Shown: positions 35,089 through 46,379, counted from the first letter of the stretch. The stretch: 64,000 nucleotides of DNA from Fructilactobacillus fructivorans (GCF_001434095.1 NZ_AZDS01000002.1:1-64000); one strand, 5' to 3'. Program-made: numbers and translations. The notes: generated from the sequence alone by a model not told the origin.

Positions 35089-36429
35089 ATGGATCAAAAC
35101 GAATTATGGGACAAAATTAAGAATAAATTTAAAGCGGATCCGAAATTTGAGGGCACGACATACGATACTTGGATCGCCACCGTGAAACCAATTGCATACG
35201 ACGGCGATACCTTGACACTCGAATTACCATCTTCGCTTCATCGTGACTACTGGGAAAAAATGCTCAAAAGTCAATTAGTTGAGTACGCATACTCTATTAC
35301 TTATAAGAACATTTCTCCTAAATTTGTTTTAGAAGAAGAACTACAAAAGGAATCAAAACCCGCTGCAAAGCCAGCCGATGGCGGCCAAGACTCTTACAGC
35401 TACACCGATACCCACTTGGAACCAAACTATACGTTTGAGACTTTCGTGATTGGACAAGGCAACAAAATGGCCCAAGCTGCGGCCCTTGCTGTTAGTGAAT
35501 CACCCGGAAAATTATACAATCCGCTCTTCTTATATGGGGGAGTTGGACTGGGGAAGACCCATTTGATGCACGCGATCGGGAACAACATCGTCAAGCATGA
35601 TCCCAGTCAGCGCGTGATGTACGTGACGAGTGAAAAATTCGCTAACGATTTCATCGGCGCCATTCAAAACAACAAAATGGATGAATTTCGTCACGTCTAT
35701 CGAAACGTTGACGTTCTTCTAGTGGATGACATCCAGTTCTTTGGTAACAAAGAGGGCACTCAGGACGAATTCTTCAACACGTTTCAGGCGCTCTACTCCA
35801 ATCATAAGCAGATCGTGCTAACGTCTGATCGACTTCCAAACGAAGTTCCCAAACTAAAGGATCGCTTGGTCTCGCGGTTTGCCTGGGGACTTTCCGTTGA
35901 TATTACCGCGCCCGATCTGGAAACCAGAACCGCTATTTTGCGTGCGAAGGCCAAGGCCGACAACATGGACATCCCGGCTGACGCCCTAGGATACATTGCC
36001 AGTCAGATCGAATCCAACGTGCGAGAACTGGAGGGCGCCTTATCCAGAGTGCAGGCGTATGCCAAATTAAACAACGCACCCATCGACACCGAACTGGTCG
36101 CAAACGCACTTCGACCGCTCAAACTAGCGAAGGCGCGCTCCGCTCTGACCGTTTCGGACATCATTTCAAAGGTGGCGTCCTACTATCACATCAGTGTCAA
36201 AGAAATTAAGGGCACCAAACGGGTTAAGGCAATCGTTGTTCCACGTCAGATCGCGATGTATCTGTCACGAGAAATGACCGACAACTCGCTTCCAAAAATC
36301 GGCGATGAGTTTGGCGGAAAGGATCACACCACCGTCATTCACGCCTACGACAAGATTAGTCGCGCATCCGCCAACGATTCTGACTTAAGCAAACAAATTT
36401 CGGACATTAAGACGGAGTTACAGCACTAA
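35089..36429 (+). CDS. dnaA: Chromosomal replication initiator DnaA
   Basis: 446 residues. Domain I (1-80, DnaA N-terminal with LWDKIKNKF) is followed by a short linker, the AAA+ domain III (about 110-330) with Walker A GGVGLGKTHLMHA, Walker B VDVLLVDDIQFF and the arginine finger region LVSRFAWG, and domain IV with the box-binding signature GDEFGGKDHTTVIHA. ATG 35089 follows AAGGAG. It opens oriC, whose boxes lie on both sides. Confidence 0.98.
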   Translation: MDQNELWDKIKNKFKADPKFEGTTYDTWIATVKPIAYDGDTLTLELPSSLHRDYWEKMLKSQLVEYAYSITYKNISPKFVLEEELQKESKPAAKPADGGQDSYSYTDTHLEPNYTFETFVIGQGNKMAQAAALAVSESPGKLYNPLFLYGGVGLGKTHLMHAIGNNIVKHDPSQRVMYVTSEKFANDFIGAIQNNKMDEFRHVYRNVDVLLVDDIQFFGNKEGTQDEFFNTFQALYSNHKQIVLTSDRLPNEVPKLKDRLVSRFAWGLSVDITAPDLETRTAILRAKAKADNMDIPADALGYIASQIESNVRELEGALSRVQAYAKLNNAPIDTELVANALRPLKLAKARSALTVSDIISKVASYYHISVKEIKGTKRVKAIVVPRQIAMYLSREMTDNSLPKIGDEFGGKDHTTVIHAYDKISRASANDSDLSKQISDIKTELQH

Positions 36430-36463
36430 CCGTGGTTCGATTTAAAAATGTTATAATTGCGGG

Positions 36464-36620
36464 TGTGGATAACCTGCAAATAACTCATTGAGTTACTCAC
36501 AAAGTTATCCACAGTTAATAACTTTTATTCCGTAAATAATTACCGAGTTATCCACAGTATTAACAGTGCCTACTGCTTCTACTGTTCTTTATATCTTTAA
36601 TTAAGTAAATAGACATCACA
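36464..36620. other. oriC, downstream DnaA-box cluster and AT-rich unwinding region
   Basis: Perfect boxes lie at 36464 (TGTGGATAA), 36505 and 36548 (both TTATCCACA). They are followed by CAGTAG-type triplets on the minus strand and an AT-rich stretch at about 36587-36610 that fits a DNA unwinding element. This dnaA-dnaN spacer is the usual melting site in Firmicutes. Confidence 0.85.
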
Positions 36621-36641
36621 TTTTCAGGGGGACATTTGGCA

Positions 36642-37781
36642 ATGAAATTCGTAACGAACCGTAATGCTTTTATCAAAGCACTCAATACCGTATCAAGAGC
36701 AATCTCATCAAAAACCACCATTCCAATCTTGACTGGCTTAAAGATGGACGTATCAGAAAGTGACATTCTTCTCACTGGTAGTAACGCTGATGTATCAATT
36801 CAAACCAGCGTTAAAGCAAGTAATCCTGACAACGAACTGACGATTAAATCAACTGGTAGTATTGTTTTACCTGCCCGTTTCTTTAGTGAAATTGTCAAAA
36901 AACTTCCTGACAAAACGATGTCACTAGAAGTTGGCGATAATTTTCAAACAACCATTAAATCTGGCAACTCTGAGTTCACCATTAATGGCCTTGATGCTAA
37001 TGGTTATCCGCACCTTCCAGAAGTTGATACGGAAAACACCGTTGATCTAGCTGCCGATATCTTTAGACAGGTCATTGGTCAGACGGTCATTGCCGTTTCC
37101 AAGCAGGAAAGTCGACCAATCCTGACCGGGGTTCATTTCACACTTGCTAACAATAAGTTGCTGGCAGTTGCGACCGATAGTCATCGTCTTAGTCAACGAA
37201 GAGTTAGCCTTCCAGCCGATGACGACGGTAAGTTTGACGTGGTAATTCCAGGAGACAGTTTGAAAGAACTTTCCCACATGTTGGACGGAATTGATCAAAA
37301 CATTCAGATGAATTTATCAGAAAATCAAGTGCTCTTTACCCTCGGTGACACCAGATTCTATTCCCGTCTACTTGAGGGCAACTATCCGGACACTTCCCGT
37401 CTGATTCCAAAGTCATCTAACACTAAGATGGAATTTGCGGCGGGTGACTTACTTTCAGCCATCGAACGAGCTTCCCTTCTTTCACACGAATCACGAAATA
37501 ATGTCATTAAGTTGACCATTAAACCTAACGACCAGGTGGTTACCATTTCCGGGAATTCACCTGACGTAGGAACGGTGGAAGAAGACTTGAAGCCAAAAAG
37601 TTCTGAGGGGGAAGACCTTGAGATCTCATTTAACCCCGATTACATGAAGGAAGCTTTGCGAGTCTTCGGTCAGACTGACATCGAAATTTCGTTTACGTCC
37701 GCCTTACGACCGTTTGCCTTGGTTCCAACCGAAAACAAGGAAGATTTCATTCAACTCATTACCCCAGTACGAACCTTTTAA
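36642..37781 (+). CDS. dnaN: DNA polymerase III sliding clamp (beta subunit)
   Basis: 379 residues in the usual three-domain clamp fold: MKFVTNRNAFIKALNTVSRAI at the start in pieces, NSEFTINGLDANGYPHLP in domain 1-2, and the C-terminal LITPVRTF. The ATG at 36642 is chosen with AGGGGG 10 nt upstream; a TTG at 36636 is possible. The clamp tethers polymerase III and partners in repair. It is followed by a strong terminator. Confidence 0.97.
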   Translation: MKFVTNRNAFIKALNTVSRAISSKTTIPILTGLKMDVSESDILLTGSNADVSIQTSVKASNPDNELTIKSTGSIVLPARFFSEIVKKLPDKTMSLEVGDNFQTTIKSGNSEFTINGLDANGYPHLPEVDTENTVDLAADIFRQVIGQTVIAVSKQESRPILTGVHFTLANNKLLAVATDSHRLSQRRVSLPADDDGKFDVVIPGDSLKELSHMLDGIDQNIQMNLSENQVLFTLGDTRFYSRLLEGNYPDTSRLIPKSSNTKMEFAAGDLLSAIERASLLSHESRNNVIKLTIKPNDQVVTISGNSPDVGTVEEDLKPKSSEGEDLEISFNPDYMKEALRVFGQTDIEISFTSALRPFALVPTENKEDFIQLITPVRTF

Positions 37782-37798
37782 ATTAATAAATGATGATC

Positions 37799-37829
37799 AG
37801 CGACCCCAATTTGGGGTCGTTTTTTTTGT
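37799..37829 (+). terminator. Terminator after dnaN
   Basis: CGACCCCAA / TTGGGGTCG with almost no loop, followed by T8. Confidence 0.9.
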
Positions 37830-38036
37830 GCGCGCAGTTTGAACTTACAAAAAGTTGGTAAATTAGCCAAAAAGCTCAAATTTCCATTTATTTACGAATA
37901 TGAGCTTTTTAATGCATTTGAGGCACTTATGTATGAAAAAGCATAAATGAGCATAAAACGCATAAAATCGCCCGATTTATGTACTTTTGCCTATTTTTGG
38001 GGTATAATAGAAATAGATTTGAAAGTGGGTGAATTC
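37830..38036 (+). promoter_or_regulatory. Upstream region of yaaA-recF-gyrB with hairpin and GCATAAA repeats
   Basis: A perfect 10-bp stem, AAAAAGCTCA (37869-37878) / TGAGCTTTTT (37901-37910), is followed by three GCATAAA copies (37941, 37951, 37960) and a TATAAT -10 at about 38001-38007 with a poor -35. It probably holds the yaaA-recF-gyrB promoter; the repeats have no known role. Confidence 0.45.
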
Positions 38037-38255
38037 ATGAAAAAAGACATTTTCATAACGACTCCGTACATAACTTTGGGGCAACTTCTAAAAGAAGAGA
38101 ACATTGTGGAATCAGGCGGAAAAGCCAAGTGGTATTTAAAGGAAAACATGGTGTACCTAAACGACGAGCCTGAGAATCGACGTGGGAAGAAACTCTACAA
38201 GGGTGATACGGTCTCAATTCCAGACGTAGGAATGTTTTTTATTAAGACAAAGTAG
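38037..38255 (+). CDS. yaaA: S4-domain RNA-binding protein YaaA
   Basis: 72 residues, an S4-like RNA-binding domain ([23 protein letters not shown]...[13 protein letters not shown]). Homologues sit between dnaN and recF in most Firmicutes and are linked to ribosome assembly or replication control; the exact role is not established. The ATG at 38037 follows GTGGGTG. It is 8 bp before recF, so probably co-transcribed. Confidence 0.92.
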   Translation: MKKDIFITTPYITLGQLLKEENIVESGGKAKWYLKENMVYLNDEPENRRGKKLYKGDTVSIPDVGMFFIKTK

Positions 38256-38263
38256 GGTTAAGC

Positions 38264-39379
38264 ATGCAGCTAGAAGAATTGAAATTACGCAATTTTCGTA
38301 ATTATAAAGATGCTGATGTTCATTTCTCAGACGGAGTGAACGTTTTACTTGGACAAAATGCCCAGGGAAAGACCAATCTACTTGAAGCAATTTATGCACT
38401 CGCACTCACTAAGAGCCATCGGACGACTACCAATCGTGATCTGATCAATTGGAAGGAGAACCATGCGCAATTATGGGGACGAGTTAAGAAGAATCATACG
38501 ACCACTGAACTAGAACTTGATTTTGGTAAAAATGGCAAACGAGCCAAGGTGAATCACATTGAGCAACCCAAGCTATCGTCATACGTTGGGCAGCTTAACG
38601 TGATTTTATTTGCCCCCGAAGATTTGTCGATTGTAAAGGGGTCACCTCAAGTTCGTCGGCACTTTATGGACATGGAGTTCGGCCAGATGAGTAATCGTTA
38701 CCTGTACAACACGACGCAGTATCGTCGGATCTTGAAGCAGCGAAATGCCTATCTGCGGGAACTCTTGTTACACCGACAAAGTGACATGGTTTACCTGGAC
38801 GTTCTATCGGACCAGCTGTCAGCGTATGCTGCCGAGATTATTTTTCAGCGCATTCAGCTGATTGCCAAACTGCAGAAGTGGTCGCAGGCGATTCATGCTG
38901 AAATTTCCCAGCAAAAGGAAACGTTACGCTTTAAATACGTAACCTCCTTAAAGAAGACGGACCTGACCTCGGTGGAGCAGATCTATCAGAGTTTGTTAGC
39001 CAAGTTCAAGGCCAATCGTGACAAGGAAGTGAAACAGGGAACGACCATCTTTGGTCCGCACCGAGACGACCTTCACTTCATTGTCAACGGGAAGGATGTT
39101 GCGACGTTTGGCTCGCAGGGTCAGCAACGAACGGCCGCCTTGTCTACGAAACTAGCAGAGATCGATTTAATGAAGGAAGAAACCGGGGAGTATCCGGTTC
39201 TTCTACTTGATGACGTGTTATCCGAACTGGATGAGAGTCGGCAGACCCACTTGCTGACGGCCATTCAGGACCGGGTTCAGACATTTTTGACCACCACAAG
39301 CATGAGTGGGGTGGCATCTAATTTAATTAATAACCCCAAAACTTTTCACATTGAAAAGGGAGTCATTGTATCCGAGTAA
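38264..39379 (+). CDS. recF: DNA replication and repair protein RecF
   Basis: 371 residues, an SMC-like ATPase of recombinational repair that loads RecA at gaps. Walker A is [13 protein letters not shown], the signature [12 protein letters not shown] and Walker [12 protein letters not shown]. It starts [14 protein letters not shown] and has normal length. It lies between yaaA and gyrB, with the 21-bp gap to gyrB containing that gene's ribosome binding site. Confidence 0.96.
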   Translation: MQLEELKLRNFRNYKDADVHFSDGVNVLLGQNAQGKTNLLEAIYALALTKSHRTTTNRDLINWKENHAQLWGRVKKNHTTTELELDFGKNGKRAKVNHIEQPKLSSYVGQLNVILFAPEDLSIVKGSPQVRRHFMDMEFGQMSNRYLYNTTQYRRILKQRNAYLRELLLHRQSDMVYLDVLSDQLSAYAAEIIFQRIQLIAKLQKWSQAIHAEISQQKETLRFKYVTSLKKTDLTSVEQIYQSLLAKFKANRDKEVKQGTTIFGPHRDDLHFIVNGKDVATFGSQGQQRTAALSTKLAEIDLMKEETGEYPVLLLDDVLSELDESRQTHLLTAIQDRVQTFLTTTSMSGVASNLINNPKTFHIEKGVIVSE

Positions 39380-39400
39380 TGTAGTTGAGGAGGAATTGTA

Positions 39401-41350
39401 GTGACTGATGAAGAAAAAGCAGCAAAAAGAGAACGTGCCGGCGAATACGACGCTAGTCAAATTCAAGTCTTAAAGGGACTTGAAGCGGTTAGAAAGCGTC
39501 CCGGGATGTACATTGGAGCCACTAACGAACAGGGACTTCACCATTTAGTTTGGGAAATTATTGATAATGGAATTGACGAAGCCCTGGCTGGCTTCGCCGA
39601 TGAAATTAACGTTGTCGTTGAAAAAGACAACAGTATTACCGTTACCGATAACGGTCGTGGAATTCCGATTGGTACCCAGAGAGATACCGGTAAATCAGCG
39701 CTAGAGACCGTTTTCACTATCCTGCACGCTGGTGGTAAATTCGGCGGCGGTGGTTACAAGGTTTCTGGTGGACTTCACGGAGTTGGAGCCTCAGTTGTAA
39801 ACGCCTTGTCAAAAGAACTGGACGTTGTGGTTACAAAAGGTGGCAAGCGCTACTACATGGACTTTGAAAGAGGCCACGTCAAGACCCCAATGAAGGTTAT
39901 TGGTGATGCACCTCAAGACGCCCATGGAACTAAGGTTCACTTTGTTCCGGATCCAGATATCTTTACCGAAACCACGACCTTTAACATGAAGACTTTGACC
40001 ACTCGGGTCAGAGAATTGGCCTTCTTAAACAAGGGTCTCCGCATCACGATCAGAGATGACCGTCCGGAAGAACCCGTTGAACATGACTTCTTCTACGAAG
40101 GTGGAATTCGTCATTACGTGGAATTCTTGGATCGTGGTCGAACTCCAATTTTCAAGGATCCTATTTACATTGAGGGTCAAGAAAACGGTATTACGGTTGA
40201 AGTTTCCATTCAATACACGAATGATTATCACAGCACCCTTTTGACGTTTACTAACAACATCAACACCTACGAAGGTGGAACCCACGAGGAAGGGTTCAAG
40301 CGGGCTTTGACACGAATTATTAATAACTATGGAAGAAATAACAATTTAATTAAGGACAGTGAACCCAACCTTTCGGGTGACGATGTGCGTGAAGGGATGA
40401 CGGCCGTTGTCTCCATCAAGCATCCCGATCCCCAATTTGAAGGTCAGACCAAGACCAAGTTAGGTAATTCTGATGCTAGAACGGCTACTGACCACATCTT
40501 TGGCCAAGAGTTCTCCAAGTTCATGATGGAGCATCCTCAGATTGCTGAGCAGATCGTTGAAAAGGGTTCGGTTGCTTCTAAGGCTCGAGCTGCGGCTAAA
40601 CGAGCTCGTGAGGTCACTAGAAAACGAAGTGGACTTGAAATTAACAGTTTGCCCGGCAAATTGGCTAACAACACCAGCAAGGATCCGAACGTTTCTGAAC
40701 TGTTCATCGTCGAAGGTGACTCCGCCGGTGGTTCAGCTAAGCAGGGTCGTTCTCGTTTAACCCAGGCCATCTTGCCAATTCGTGGAAAGATCCTGAACGT
40801 TGAAAAGGCCACCATGGAGAAAATCCTGGCAAACGAAGAAATTCGTTCCCTGTTTACCGCTATGGGAACGGGCTTTGGAAACGACTTTGACATCAGTAAG
40901 GTTAACTATCACAAGTTGATCATCATGACCGATGCCGATGTCGATGGCGCTCACATTCAGATTTTGCTGCTCACCTTAATTTACAATTACATGCGTCCAA
41001 TGATCGATGCTGGATACGTCTACATCGCTCAGCCACCTTTGTATCGAGTTCGTCAGGGAAACAAATTCCAGCGATACGTTGATTCTGATGAAGAACTCCA
41101 GGAACTGCTAGGTCAGTTACCTGCTTCACCAAAACCACAGATTCAAAGATATAAGGGGCTGGGTGAAATGGATGCTTCCCAGTTGTGGGACACTACCATG
41201 AATCCAGATCACCGTCGTTTATTAAGAGTTACTTCTGATGATGCTTCGGCAGCCCAAGAGGCCTTCACCATGTTAATGGGTGAAAAGGTGGCTCCTAGAC
41301 GGAAGTTTATCGAAGACAACGCAACCTTTGTTGAAAACTTGGATGTATAA
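39401..41350 (+). CDS. gyrB: DNA gyrase subunit B
   Basis: 649 residues. The N-terminal GHKL ATPase has [20 protein letters not shown] and GGLHGVG; the TOPRIM domain has [16 protein letters not shown] and DADVDGAHI; the C-terminus has the QRYKGLGEM motif. The start is GTG 39401 after GAGGAGG. With GyrA it introduces negative supercoils. A parS-like site lies in the gap to gyrA. Confidence 0.98.
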   Translation: MTDEEKAAKRERAGEYDASQIQVLKGLEAVRKRPGMYIGATNEQGLHHLVWEIIDNGIDEALAGFADEINVVVEKDNSITVTDNGRGIPIGTQRDTGKSALETVFTILHAGGKFGGGGYKVSGGLHGVGASVVNALSKELDVVVTKGGKRYYMDFERGHVKTPMKVIGDAPQDAHGTKVHFVPDPDIFTETTTFNMKTLTTRVRELAFLNKGLRITIRDDRPEEPVEHDFFYEGGIRHYVEFLDRGRTPIFKDPIYIEGQENGITVEVSIQYTNDYHSTLLTFTNNINTYEGGTHEEGFKRALTRIINNYGRNNNLIKDSEPNLSGDDVREGMTAVVSIKHPDPQFEGQTKTKLGNSDARTATDHIFGQEFSKFMMEHPQIAEQIVEKGSVASKARAAAKRAREVTRKRSGLEINSLPGKLANNTSKDPNVSELFIVEGDSAGGSAKQGRSRLTQAILPIRGKILNVEKATMEKILANEEIRSLFTAMGTGFGNDFDISKVNYHKLIIMTDADVDGAHIQILLLTLIYNYMRPMIDAGYVYIAQPPLYRVRQGNKFQRYVDSDEELQELLGQLPASPKPQIQRYKGLGEMDASQLWDTTMNPDHRRLLRVTSDDASAAQEAFTMLMGEKVAPRRKFIEDNATFVENLDV

Positions 41351-41352
41351 AT

Positions 41353-41368
41353 TGTTTCACATGAAACA
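41353..41368. promoter_or_regulatory. parS-like site between gyrB and gyrA
   Basis: TGTTTCACATGAAACA is a perfect inverted repeat differing by one base from the parS consensus TGTTTCACGTGAAACA. Confidence 0.7.
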
Positions 41369-41413
41369 ATTAGGTTAATTGACTGATTTAACAAGGAATG
41401 GAGGCAAAATCTC

Positions 41414-43915
41414 TTGGCAAATGAAGAAAATAATAAACCAAGTCGAGTTCAAAACGTTGAATTATCGAAGAAGATGAGATCATCGTTCTTGGATTATGCA
41501 ATGAGTGTGATCGTGTCACGTGCGCTTCCTGACGTTCGGGACGGTTTAAAGCCGGTCCATCGTCGGATTTTGTACGATATGCACGAATTAGGTGTTACCC
41601 CAGACAAGCCTTACAAGAAGTCTGCCAGAATTGTGGGGGATGTTTTAGGTAAGTTTCACCCCCACGGTGACAGTTCCGTCTACGAAGCCATGGTACGAAT
41701 GGCTCAGGAATTCAGTTACCGTTACATGTTAGTTGACGGACACGGAAACTTCGGGTCAGTTGACGGTGATGGTGCCGCTGCCATGCGTTACACCGAGGTC
41801 CGTCTTTCCAAGATTTCAATGGAAATGTTGCGGGACATCAATAAGGACACCGTTGATTTTCAACCCAATTATGATGGAACCGAACGTGAACCAGTGGTTC
41901 TCCCAGCTCGAATTCCCAACCTGCTTTTAAATGGGGCTTCAGGGATTGCGGTTGGGATGGCCACTAACATCCCACCTCATAACCTAAGTGAAGTAATCAG
42001 TGCCATTCATATTTTGATGCGAAATCCAGACGCTACCACCAATGATTTAATGGAAGCACTTCCAGGACCAGACTTTCCAACTGGTGGAGTTGTCATGGGT
42101 AAATCTGGAATCAGAAGAGCCTACGAAACCGGCCGTGGAAGTATCATCGTTCGTGCCAAGGTTGACATTGAGGAACAAAAGAACGGGAAGCAACGCATTA
42201 TTGCGACCGAACTTCCTTACATGGTCAACAAGGCCAAGTTGATCGAACGGATTGCTGACTTAGTGCGAGACAAGCGAATTGAGGGCATTACCGCGATTAA
42301 TGATGAGTCCGATAAGGACGGAATGCGGGTTGTCATTGACGTAAAACGGGATGCTTCTGCGGAAGTAATCTTGAACAACTTGTACAAGTTGACGTTGATG
42401 CAGACCTCATTTAGTTTCAACATGCTGGCCATCGTCGATGGTGCTCCGAAGGTCTTGAGTTTAAAGGAAATCCTGCAGTACTACCTTGAATATCAGGTTG
42501 AGGTAATTACCAGAAGAACCAAATTTGATTTGCGAAAGGCCCAAGCCCGAGCTCACATTCTGGAAGGATTGTTAGTGGCTCTCGATAATATCGATGCGGT
42601 CATCAAGATTATCCGAAGTTCTTCGACCGGTGACATTGCCAAAAACGAACTGATCAATAATTTTGAACTAGATGACAAGCAGGCTCAGGCGATCCTAGAC
42701 ATGCGTTTAGTTCGTTTGACCGGACTGGAACGTGGCAAGATTACCGATGAACACAATAAATTACTTGCTAACATTAAAGATTACAAGGACATTTTAAATA
42801 GTCGGGACCGAATTAATGAGATTATCTACGACGAACTCCTTGAAATTCAAAAGAAGTTTGGTGACAAACGTCGGACCGAATTATTAGTTGGTGAAATTAC
42901 CAGCATCGAAGACGAAGATTTAATCGAAGAGGAAAACGTGGTCATCACGTTGACCCACAACGGTTACATCAAACGTCTCCCAACGGACGAGTTCAAGGCG
43001 CAAAATCGTGGTGGACGCGGAGTTCAAGGCATGGGTGTTAATAAGGATGACTTTATTGAACACCTGCTATCAACGGCGACCCACGATCGACTCTTGTTCT
43101 TTACTAACGCTGGGAAAGTTTACAGCATGAAGGCTTATGAAGTACCAGAGTACGGCCGGGCTGCGAAGGGAATTCCAATCGTTAACCTGTTGAACCTCGG
43201 TCAAAACGAGAAGATTCAGACGGTAATTAGCATCTCATCGAAGCATAACGATCAGGATAAATACCTGTTCTTCACCACTAAGCTCGGAACGGTTAAACGG
43301 ACACCCGTTTCTGATTTCTTAAACATCAGAAAGAACGGTTTAAAAGCCATTCATTTACATGATGGCGATGAAGTGATCGGAGTTTCCATCGTTGACAACG
43401 GTGACAACATGATCATTGGAACCCATCTGGGCTACGCCGTCAGTTTCAAAGCTGATGACGTTCGCTCCATGGGTCGTTCGGCTTCCGGGGTCAGAGGAGT
43501 TCGCCTACGTCCTGAAGATTACGTGGTTGGAGCCGCTATCCTAACACCGGACAGTGACGTGTTCGTTATTTCTGAAAATGGATACGGTAAACGAACGAAA
43601 GCCGCTGATTACCCAATTAAGGGTCGTGGTGGTAAAGGAATCAAGACGTCCAATGTGACCAAGAAAAATGGTCCACTGGTTGGTTTGAGTACCGTTACTG
43701 GCGATGAAGACATCATGTTAATTACTAACATGGGTGTCATGATTCGATTCGCGGTTAATAACGTTTCTGAGACTGGTCGTGCCACTCTTGGAGTTCACTT
43801 AATCCGAGTTGATGATGACGCCAAGGTAGCTACCATGGCGGTCGTTGCCAAGGACCAAGAACAAGAATCGAAGGTTGAAGAACCAACTTCAGCTTCTGAT
43901 CAATCCGAAGAATAA
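41414..43915 (+). CDS. gyrA: DNA gyrase subunit A
   Basis: 833 residues. The breakage-reunion domain has the catalytic tyrosine region [15 protein letters not shown], the quinolone region [15 protein letters not shown] (wild-type-like serine), and the C-terminal beta-pinwheel contains the GyrA box [11 protein letters not shown]. It ends in an acidic tail. The start is TTG with GGAGG 9 nt upstream. It is followed by a terminator. Confidence 0.98.
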   Translation: MANEENNKPSRVQNVELSKKMRSSFLDYAMSVIVSRALPDVRDGLKPVHRRILYDMHELGVTPDKPYKKSARIVGDVLGKFHPHGDSSVYEAMVRMAQEFSYRYMLVDGHGNFGSVDGDGAAAMRYTEVRLSKISMEMLRDINKDTVDFQPNYDGTEREPVVLPARIPNLLLNGASGIAVGMATNIPPHNLSEVISAIHILMRNPDATTNDLMEALPGPDFPTGGVVMGKSGIRRAYETGRGSIIVRAKVDIEEQKNGKQRIIATELPYMVNKAKLIERIADLVRDKRIEGITAINDESDKDGMRVVIDVKRDASAEVILNNLYKLTLMQTSFSFNMLAIVDGAPKVLSLKEILQYYLEYQVEVITRRTKFDLRKAQARAHILEGLLVALDNIDAVIKIIRSSSTGDIAKNELINNFELDDKQAQAILDMRLVRLTGLERGKITDEHNKLLANIKDYKDILNSRDRINEIIYDELLEIQKKFGDKRRTELLVGEITSIEDEDLIEEENVVITLTHNGYIKRLPTDEFKAQNRGGRGVQGMGVNKDDFIEHLLSTATHDRLLFFTNAGKVYSMKAYEVPEYGRAAKGIPIVNLLNLGQNEKIQTVISISSKHNDQDKYLFFTTKLGTVKRTPVSDFLNIRKNGLKAIHLHDGDEVIGVSIVDNGDNMIIGTHLGYAVSFKADDVRSMGRSASGVRGVRLRPEDYVVGAAILTPDSDVFVISENGYGKRTKAADYPIKGRGGKGIKTSNVTKKNGPLVGLSTVTGDEDIMLITNMGVMIRFAVNNVSETGRATLGVHLIRVDDDAKVATMAVVAKDQEQESKVEEPTSASDQSEE

Positions 43916-43921
43916 AGCACA

Positions 43922-43957
43922 AAAATAACACTACCTTTGGCGTAGTGCTATTTTTTT
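43922..43957 (+). terminator. Terminator after gyrA
   Basis: ATAACACTAC / GTAGTGCTAT around a short loop, followed by T7. Confidence 0.85.
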
Positions 43958-43999
43958 GACTAAAATTATTACTAATATTCGTAAACTGGCATTTTAATG

Positions 44000-44028
44000 T
44001 TGCTTAAACGGGTTATTTCGGCTATGAT
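44000..44028 (+). promoter_or_regulatory. guaC promoter
   Basis: TTGCTT (44000-44005) and TATGAT (44023-44028) are 17 bp apart, about 68 bp before guaC. No purine riboswitch fold was seen in the short leader. Confidence 0.65.
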
Positions 44029-44095
44029 ATTGGTTGTGTTTGAAACAATTAAAGCAAAAATGACTTAATAGTTCGTAAAATGAGCAAGGAGATTT

Positions 44096-45073
44096 ATGAA
44101 AATGGACGTGTTTGATTACGAAGATATTCAACTGATTCCGAATAAGTGTGTAGTTAACTCCCGAAGCGAATGTGACACTTCGGTTGAGTTTGGGGGCCGT
44201 AAGTTCAAGATTCCGGTCGTACCAGCTAACATGCAAACGGTGATTAACGCTGACCTAGCCGAAAGTCTCGCTAAAAATGGTTACTTCTACGTCATGCACC
44301 GTTTTCAACCAGAAAAACGCCTTGATTTTGTGAAAAGAATGCATGACGATGGGGTGTTTGCCTCCATTAGTATCGGGGTTAAGCCCAACGAATACGATTT
44401 CATTAAGGAACTGGTCCAAGCCAACCAAATCCCAGAATATATCACGATTGACATTGCCCACGGTTACTCGGACTCGGTCATCAACATGATTAAATTCGTT
44501 AAGGAACGGATGCCCAACACTTTTCTGATTGCTGGAAACGTCGGAACCCCAGAAGCCGTTCGGGCGCTTGAAAACGCGGGTGCGGACGCCACCAAGGTCG
44601 GAATTGGACCCGGGAAGGCCTGCATCACTAAGATTAAGACCGGTTTTGGAACCGGGGGATGGCAACTAGCTGCCATTCGCTATTGTGCGAAGGGAGCCAG
44701 AAAACCCATCATCGCTGACGGTGGGATTCGGACCGATGGTGACATCGCGAAATCGATTCGCTTTGGTGCTACAATGTGCATGATCGGATCGATGTTTGCG
44801 GGCCATCAAGAGTCTCCGGGTCAAAAAGTGAAAAAAGATGGGAAGGAATACAAAGAATACTTTGGTTCCGCCTCCCAATTTCAAAAGGGTGCCTACAAAA
44901 ACGTAGAGGGAAAGAAGTTGTTAGTTCCTTTCAAGGGCAGCATCTATAACACTCTGCGTGAGATGCAAGAGGACCTGCAGTCATCAATCTCCTACGCTGG
45001 TGGGAAAGACATCGACGCCATTCGGAAGGTTGACTACGTGGTCGTTAAAAATTCGATTTATAACGGTGATTAA
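44096..45073 (+). CDS. guaC: GMP reductase
   Basis: 325 residues. It converts GMP to IMP with NADPH, balancing purine pools. It is an IMPDH/GMPR-family barrel without CBS domains; the catalytic-cysteine loop reads [20 protein letters not shown], the phosphate site [16 protein letters not shown], and [15 protein letters not shown] follows. The length, the absence of CBS domains and the FQPEKRL segment mark the GuaC2-type reductase and not IMP dehydrogenase. It has its own promoter and separates gyrA from rpsF, which are often adjacent in lactobacilli. Confidence 0.93.
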   Translation: MKMDVFDYEDIQLIPNKCVVNSRSECDTSVEFGGRKFKIPVVPANMQTVINADLAESLAKNGYFYVMHRFQPEKRLDFVKRMHDDGVFASISIGVKPNEYDFIKELVQANQIPEYITIDIAHGYSDSVINMIKFVKERMPNTFLIAGNVGTPEAVRALENAGADATKVGIGPGKACITKIKTGFGTGGWQLAAIRYCAKGARKPIIADGGIRTDGDIAKSIRFGATMCMIGSMFAGHQESPGQKVKKDGKEYKEYFGSASQFQKGAYKNVEGKKLLVPFKGSIYNTLREMQEDLQSSISYAGGKDIDAIRKVDYVVVKNSIYNGD

Positions 45074-45136
45074 AAACAATTCGCAGTGACCTGCGTATCT
45101 AATTATGTATCGCAAATCAACGCCTCAAATGTCTTA

Positions 45137-45165
45137 TTGAAGTAGAGAACAATCAATGATACAAT
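45137..45165 (+). promoter_or_regulatory. rpsF-ssb-rpsR promoter
   Basis: TTGAAG (45137-45142) and TACAAT (45160-45165) are 17 bp apart, about 90 bp before rpsF. Confidence 0.7.
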
Positions 45166-45197
45166 TAAGCATTGTGAGTTCAATTAGGTTTTTAATT

Positions 45198-45237
45198 GAC
45201 TCCCCTTGCTCTCCAAATCACTGGAGAGCCGACAGTC
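45198..45237 (+). promoter_or_regulatory. S6:S18-binding leader structure of the rpsF operon
   Basis: GACT / AGTC (outer) and GCTCTCC / GGAGAGC (inner) form two stacked stems with an internal bulge whose 3' side holds CCG (45229-45231). This matches the ribosomal S6:S18 binding motif known from rpsF leaders, which lets the S6-S18 pair repress its own operon. It ends 18 bp before the rpsF start, over the ribosome binding site region. Confidence 0.75.
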
Positions 45238-45255
45238 CACAAGGAGGTGTAATTC

Positions 45256-45558
45256 ATGGAAAACAACAAATACGAAATTACTTACATCATCAGACCTGAT
45301 ATCGACGATGCTGCCAAGACTGACTTGGTTAACCGATTCGACAAGATCTTGACTGATAATGGTGCAAACGTAATCGATTCAAAAGACTGGCAAAAACGTC
45401 GTTTGGCCTACGAAATCGGCGGCTACAATGAAGGTACTTACCACATTGTCAACGTTGAAGAAGGCGACAACGACCAAGGTCTAAACGAGTTTGACCGTCT
45501 TGCCAAGTTTAATAAAGACATCTTACGTCATATGATCGTAAGAAGAGACGACAAATAA
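45256..45558 (+). CDS. rpsF: 30S ribosomal protein S6
   Basis: 100 residues beginning [17 protein letters not shown], with the conserved [11 protein letters not shown] segment and IVRRDDK end. ATG follows AAGGAGGTG. It binds S18 on the 30S platform and, with it, the operon leader. First gene of rpsF-ssb-rpsR. Confidence 0.97.
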   Translation: MENNKYEITYIIRPDIDDAAKTDLVNRFDKILTDNGANVIDSKDWQKRRLAYEIGGYNEGTYHIVNVEEGDNDQGLNEFDRLAKFNKDILRHMIVRRDDK

Positions 45559-45583
45559 TTTAAGATGAAAGGAGTTTTTCAGT

Positions 45584-46093
45584 ATGATTAATACAGTAGT
45601 TCTTACTGGACGCTTAACACGAGACGTTGATTTGCGATACACCCAAAATGGCGCGGCAGTTGGTACTTTTACCCTAGCTGTTGACCGTCGTTTCACCAAT
45701 TCGAATGGTGATCGGGAAGCTGACTTCGTCAACTGTGTTATTTGGCGAAAATCAGCTGAAAACTTTGCCAACTTCGTGCATAAAGGTTCACTTGTTGGAA
45801 TCGAAGGTCGGATTCAGACCCGAAATTACGAGAACAAGCAGGGCCAGCGAGTTTATGTTACCGAAGTAGTTGTTGAGAACTTTACCCTCCTTGAACCACG
45901 TTCACAGAACGGTGGCAATGGTCAGGGTCAAAGCAGCAATGGCAATCACGCTCCTAGTGAAAATCCATTTGGAACTCCAAAGACGAGTGGGCAATCCACT
46001 CCTAACAATGGCAAAAAGAATGACAATTCGAACGATCCCTTTGCTAACTCTGGAGACCAGATTGATATTTCCGATGATGATCTTCCATTTTAA
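45584..46093 (+). CDS. ssb: Single-stranded DNA-binding protein
   Basis: 169 residues: an OB-fold (about 1-110, [37 protein letters not shown]) followed by a Gly/Asn/Ser-rich disordered linker and the acidic C-terminal tip DISDDDLPF that recruits replication and repair partners. ATG has AAGGAG upstream. It is flanked by rpsF and rpsR in the standard operon. Confidence 0.97.
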   Translation: MINTVVLTGRLTRDVDLRYTQNGAAVGTFTLAVDRRFTNSNGDREADFVNCVIWRKSAENFANFVHKGSLVGIEGRIQTRNYENKQGQRVYVTEVVVENFTLLEPRSQNGGNGQGQSSNGNHAPSENPFGTPKTSGQSTPNNGKKNDNSNDPFANSGDQIDISDDDLPF

Positions 46094-46131
46094 TGGAACG
46101 ATTTGATTAATGTTTTAGGAGGGAAATACAC

Positions 46132-46368
46132 ATGGCTCAACAAAGAAGAGGTGGCCATCGTCGCCGTAAGGTTGACTTTATCGCCGCAAACCATATTGAA
46201 TACATTGATTACAAAGACGTTGATTTATTAAGACGTTTCGTCTCAGAACGTGGTAAGATTTTACCTCGTCGTGTTACTGGAACAAGTGCTAAGAACCAAC
46301 GTAAGTTAACCATTGCGATCAAGCGTGCCCGTATCATGGGGTTAATGCCATTCGTAGTTGGTGACTAA
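46132..46368 (+). CDS. rpsR: 30S ribosomal protein S18
   Basis: 78 residues, basic, with the family core [20 protein letters not shown] and [14 protein letters not shown]. It lacks the zinc-binding cysteines found in some S18 forms. ATG follows AGGAGGG. Last gene of the rpsF operon, followed by a terminator. Confidence 0.97.
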   Translation: MAQQRRGGHRRRKVDFIAANHIEYIDYKDVDLLRRFVSERGKILPRRVTGTSAKNQRKLTIAIKRARIMGLMPFVVGD

Positions 46369-46379
46369 TTCAGAATTTG

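Noticed and set aside
40537-40893. Antisense frame inside gyrB
   Set aside because: Codon structure is explained by gyrB on the opposite strand.
44096-45073. IMP dehydrogenase
   Set aside because: No CBS domains, shorter length and GMP reductase-type motifs.
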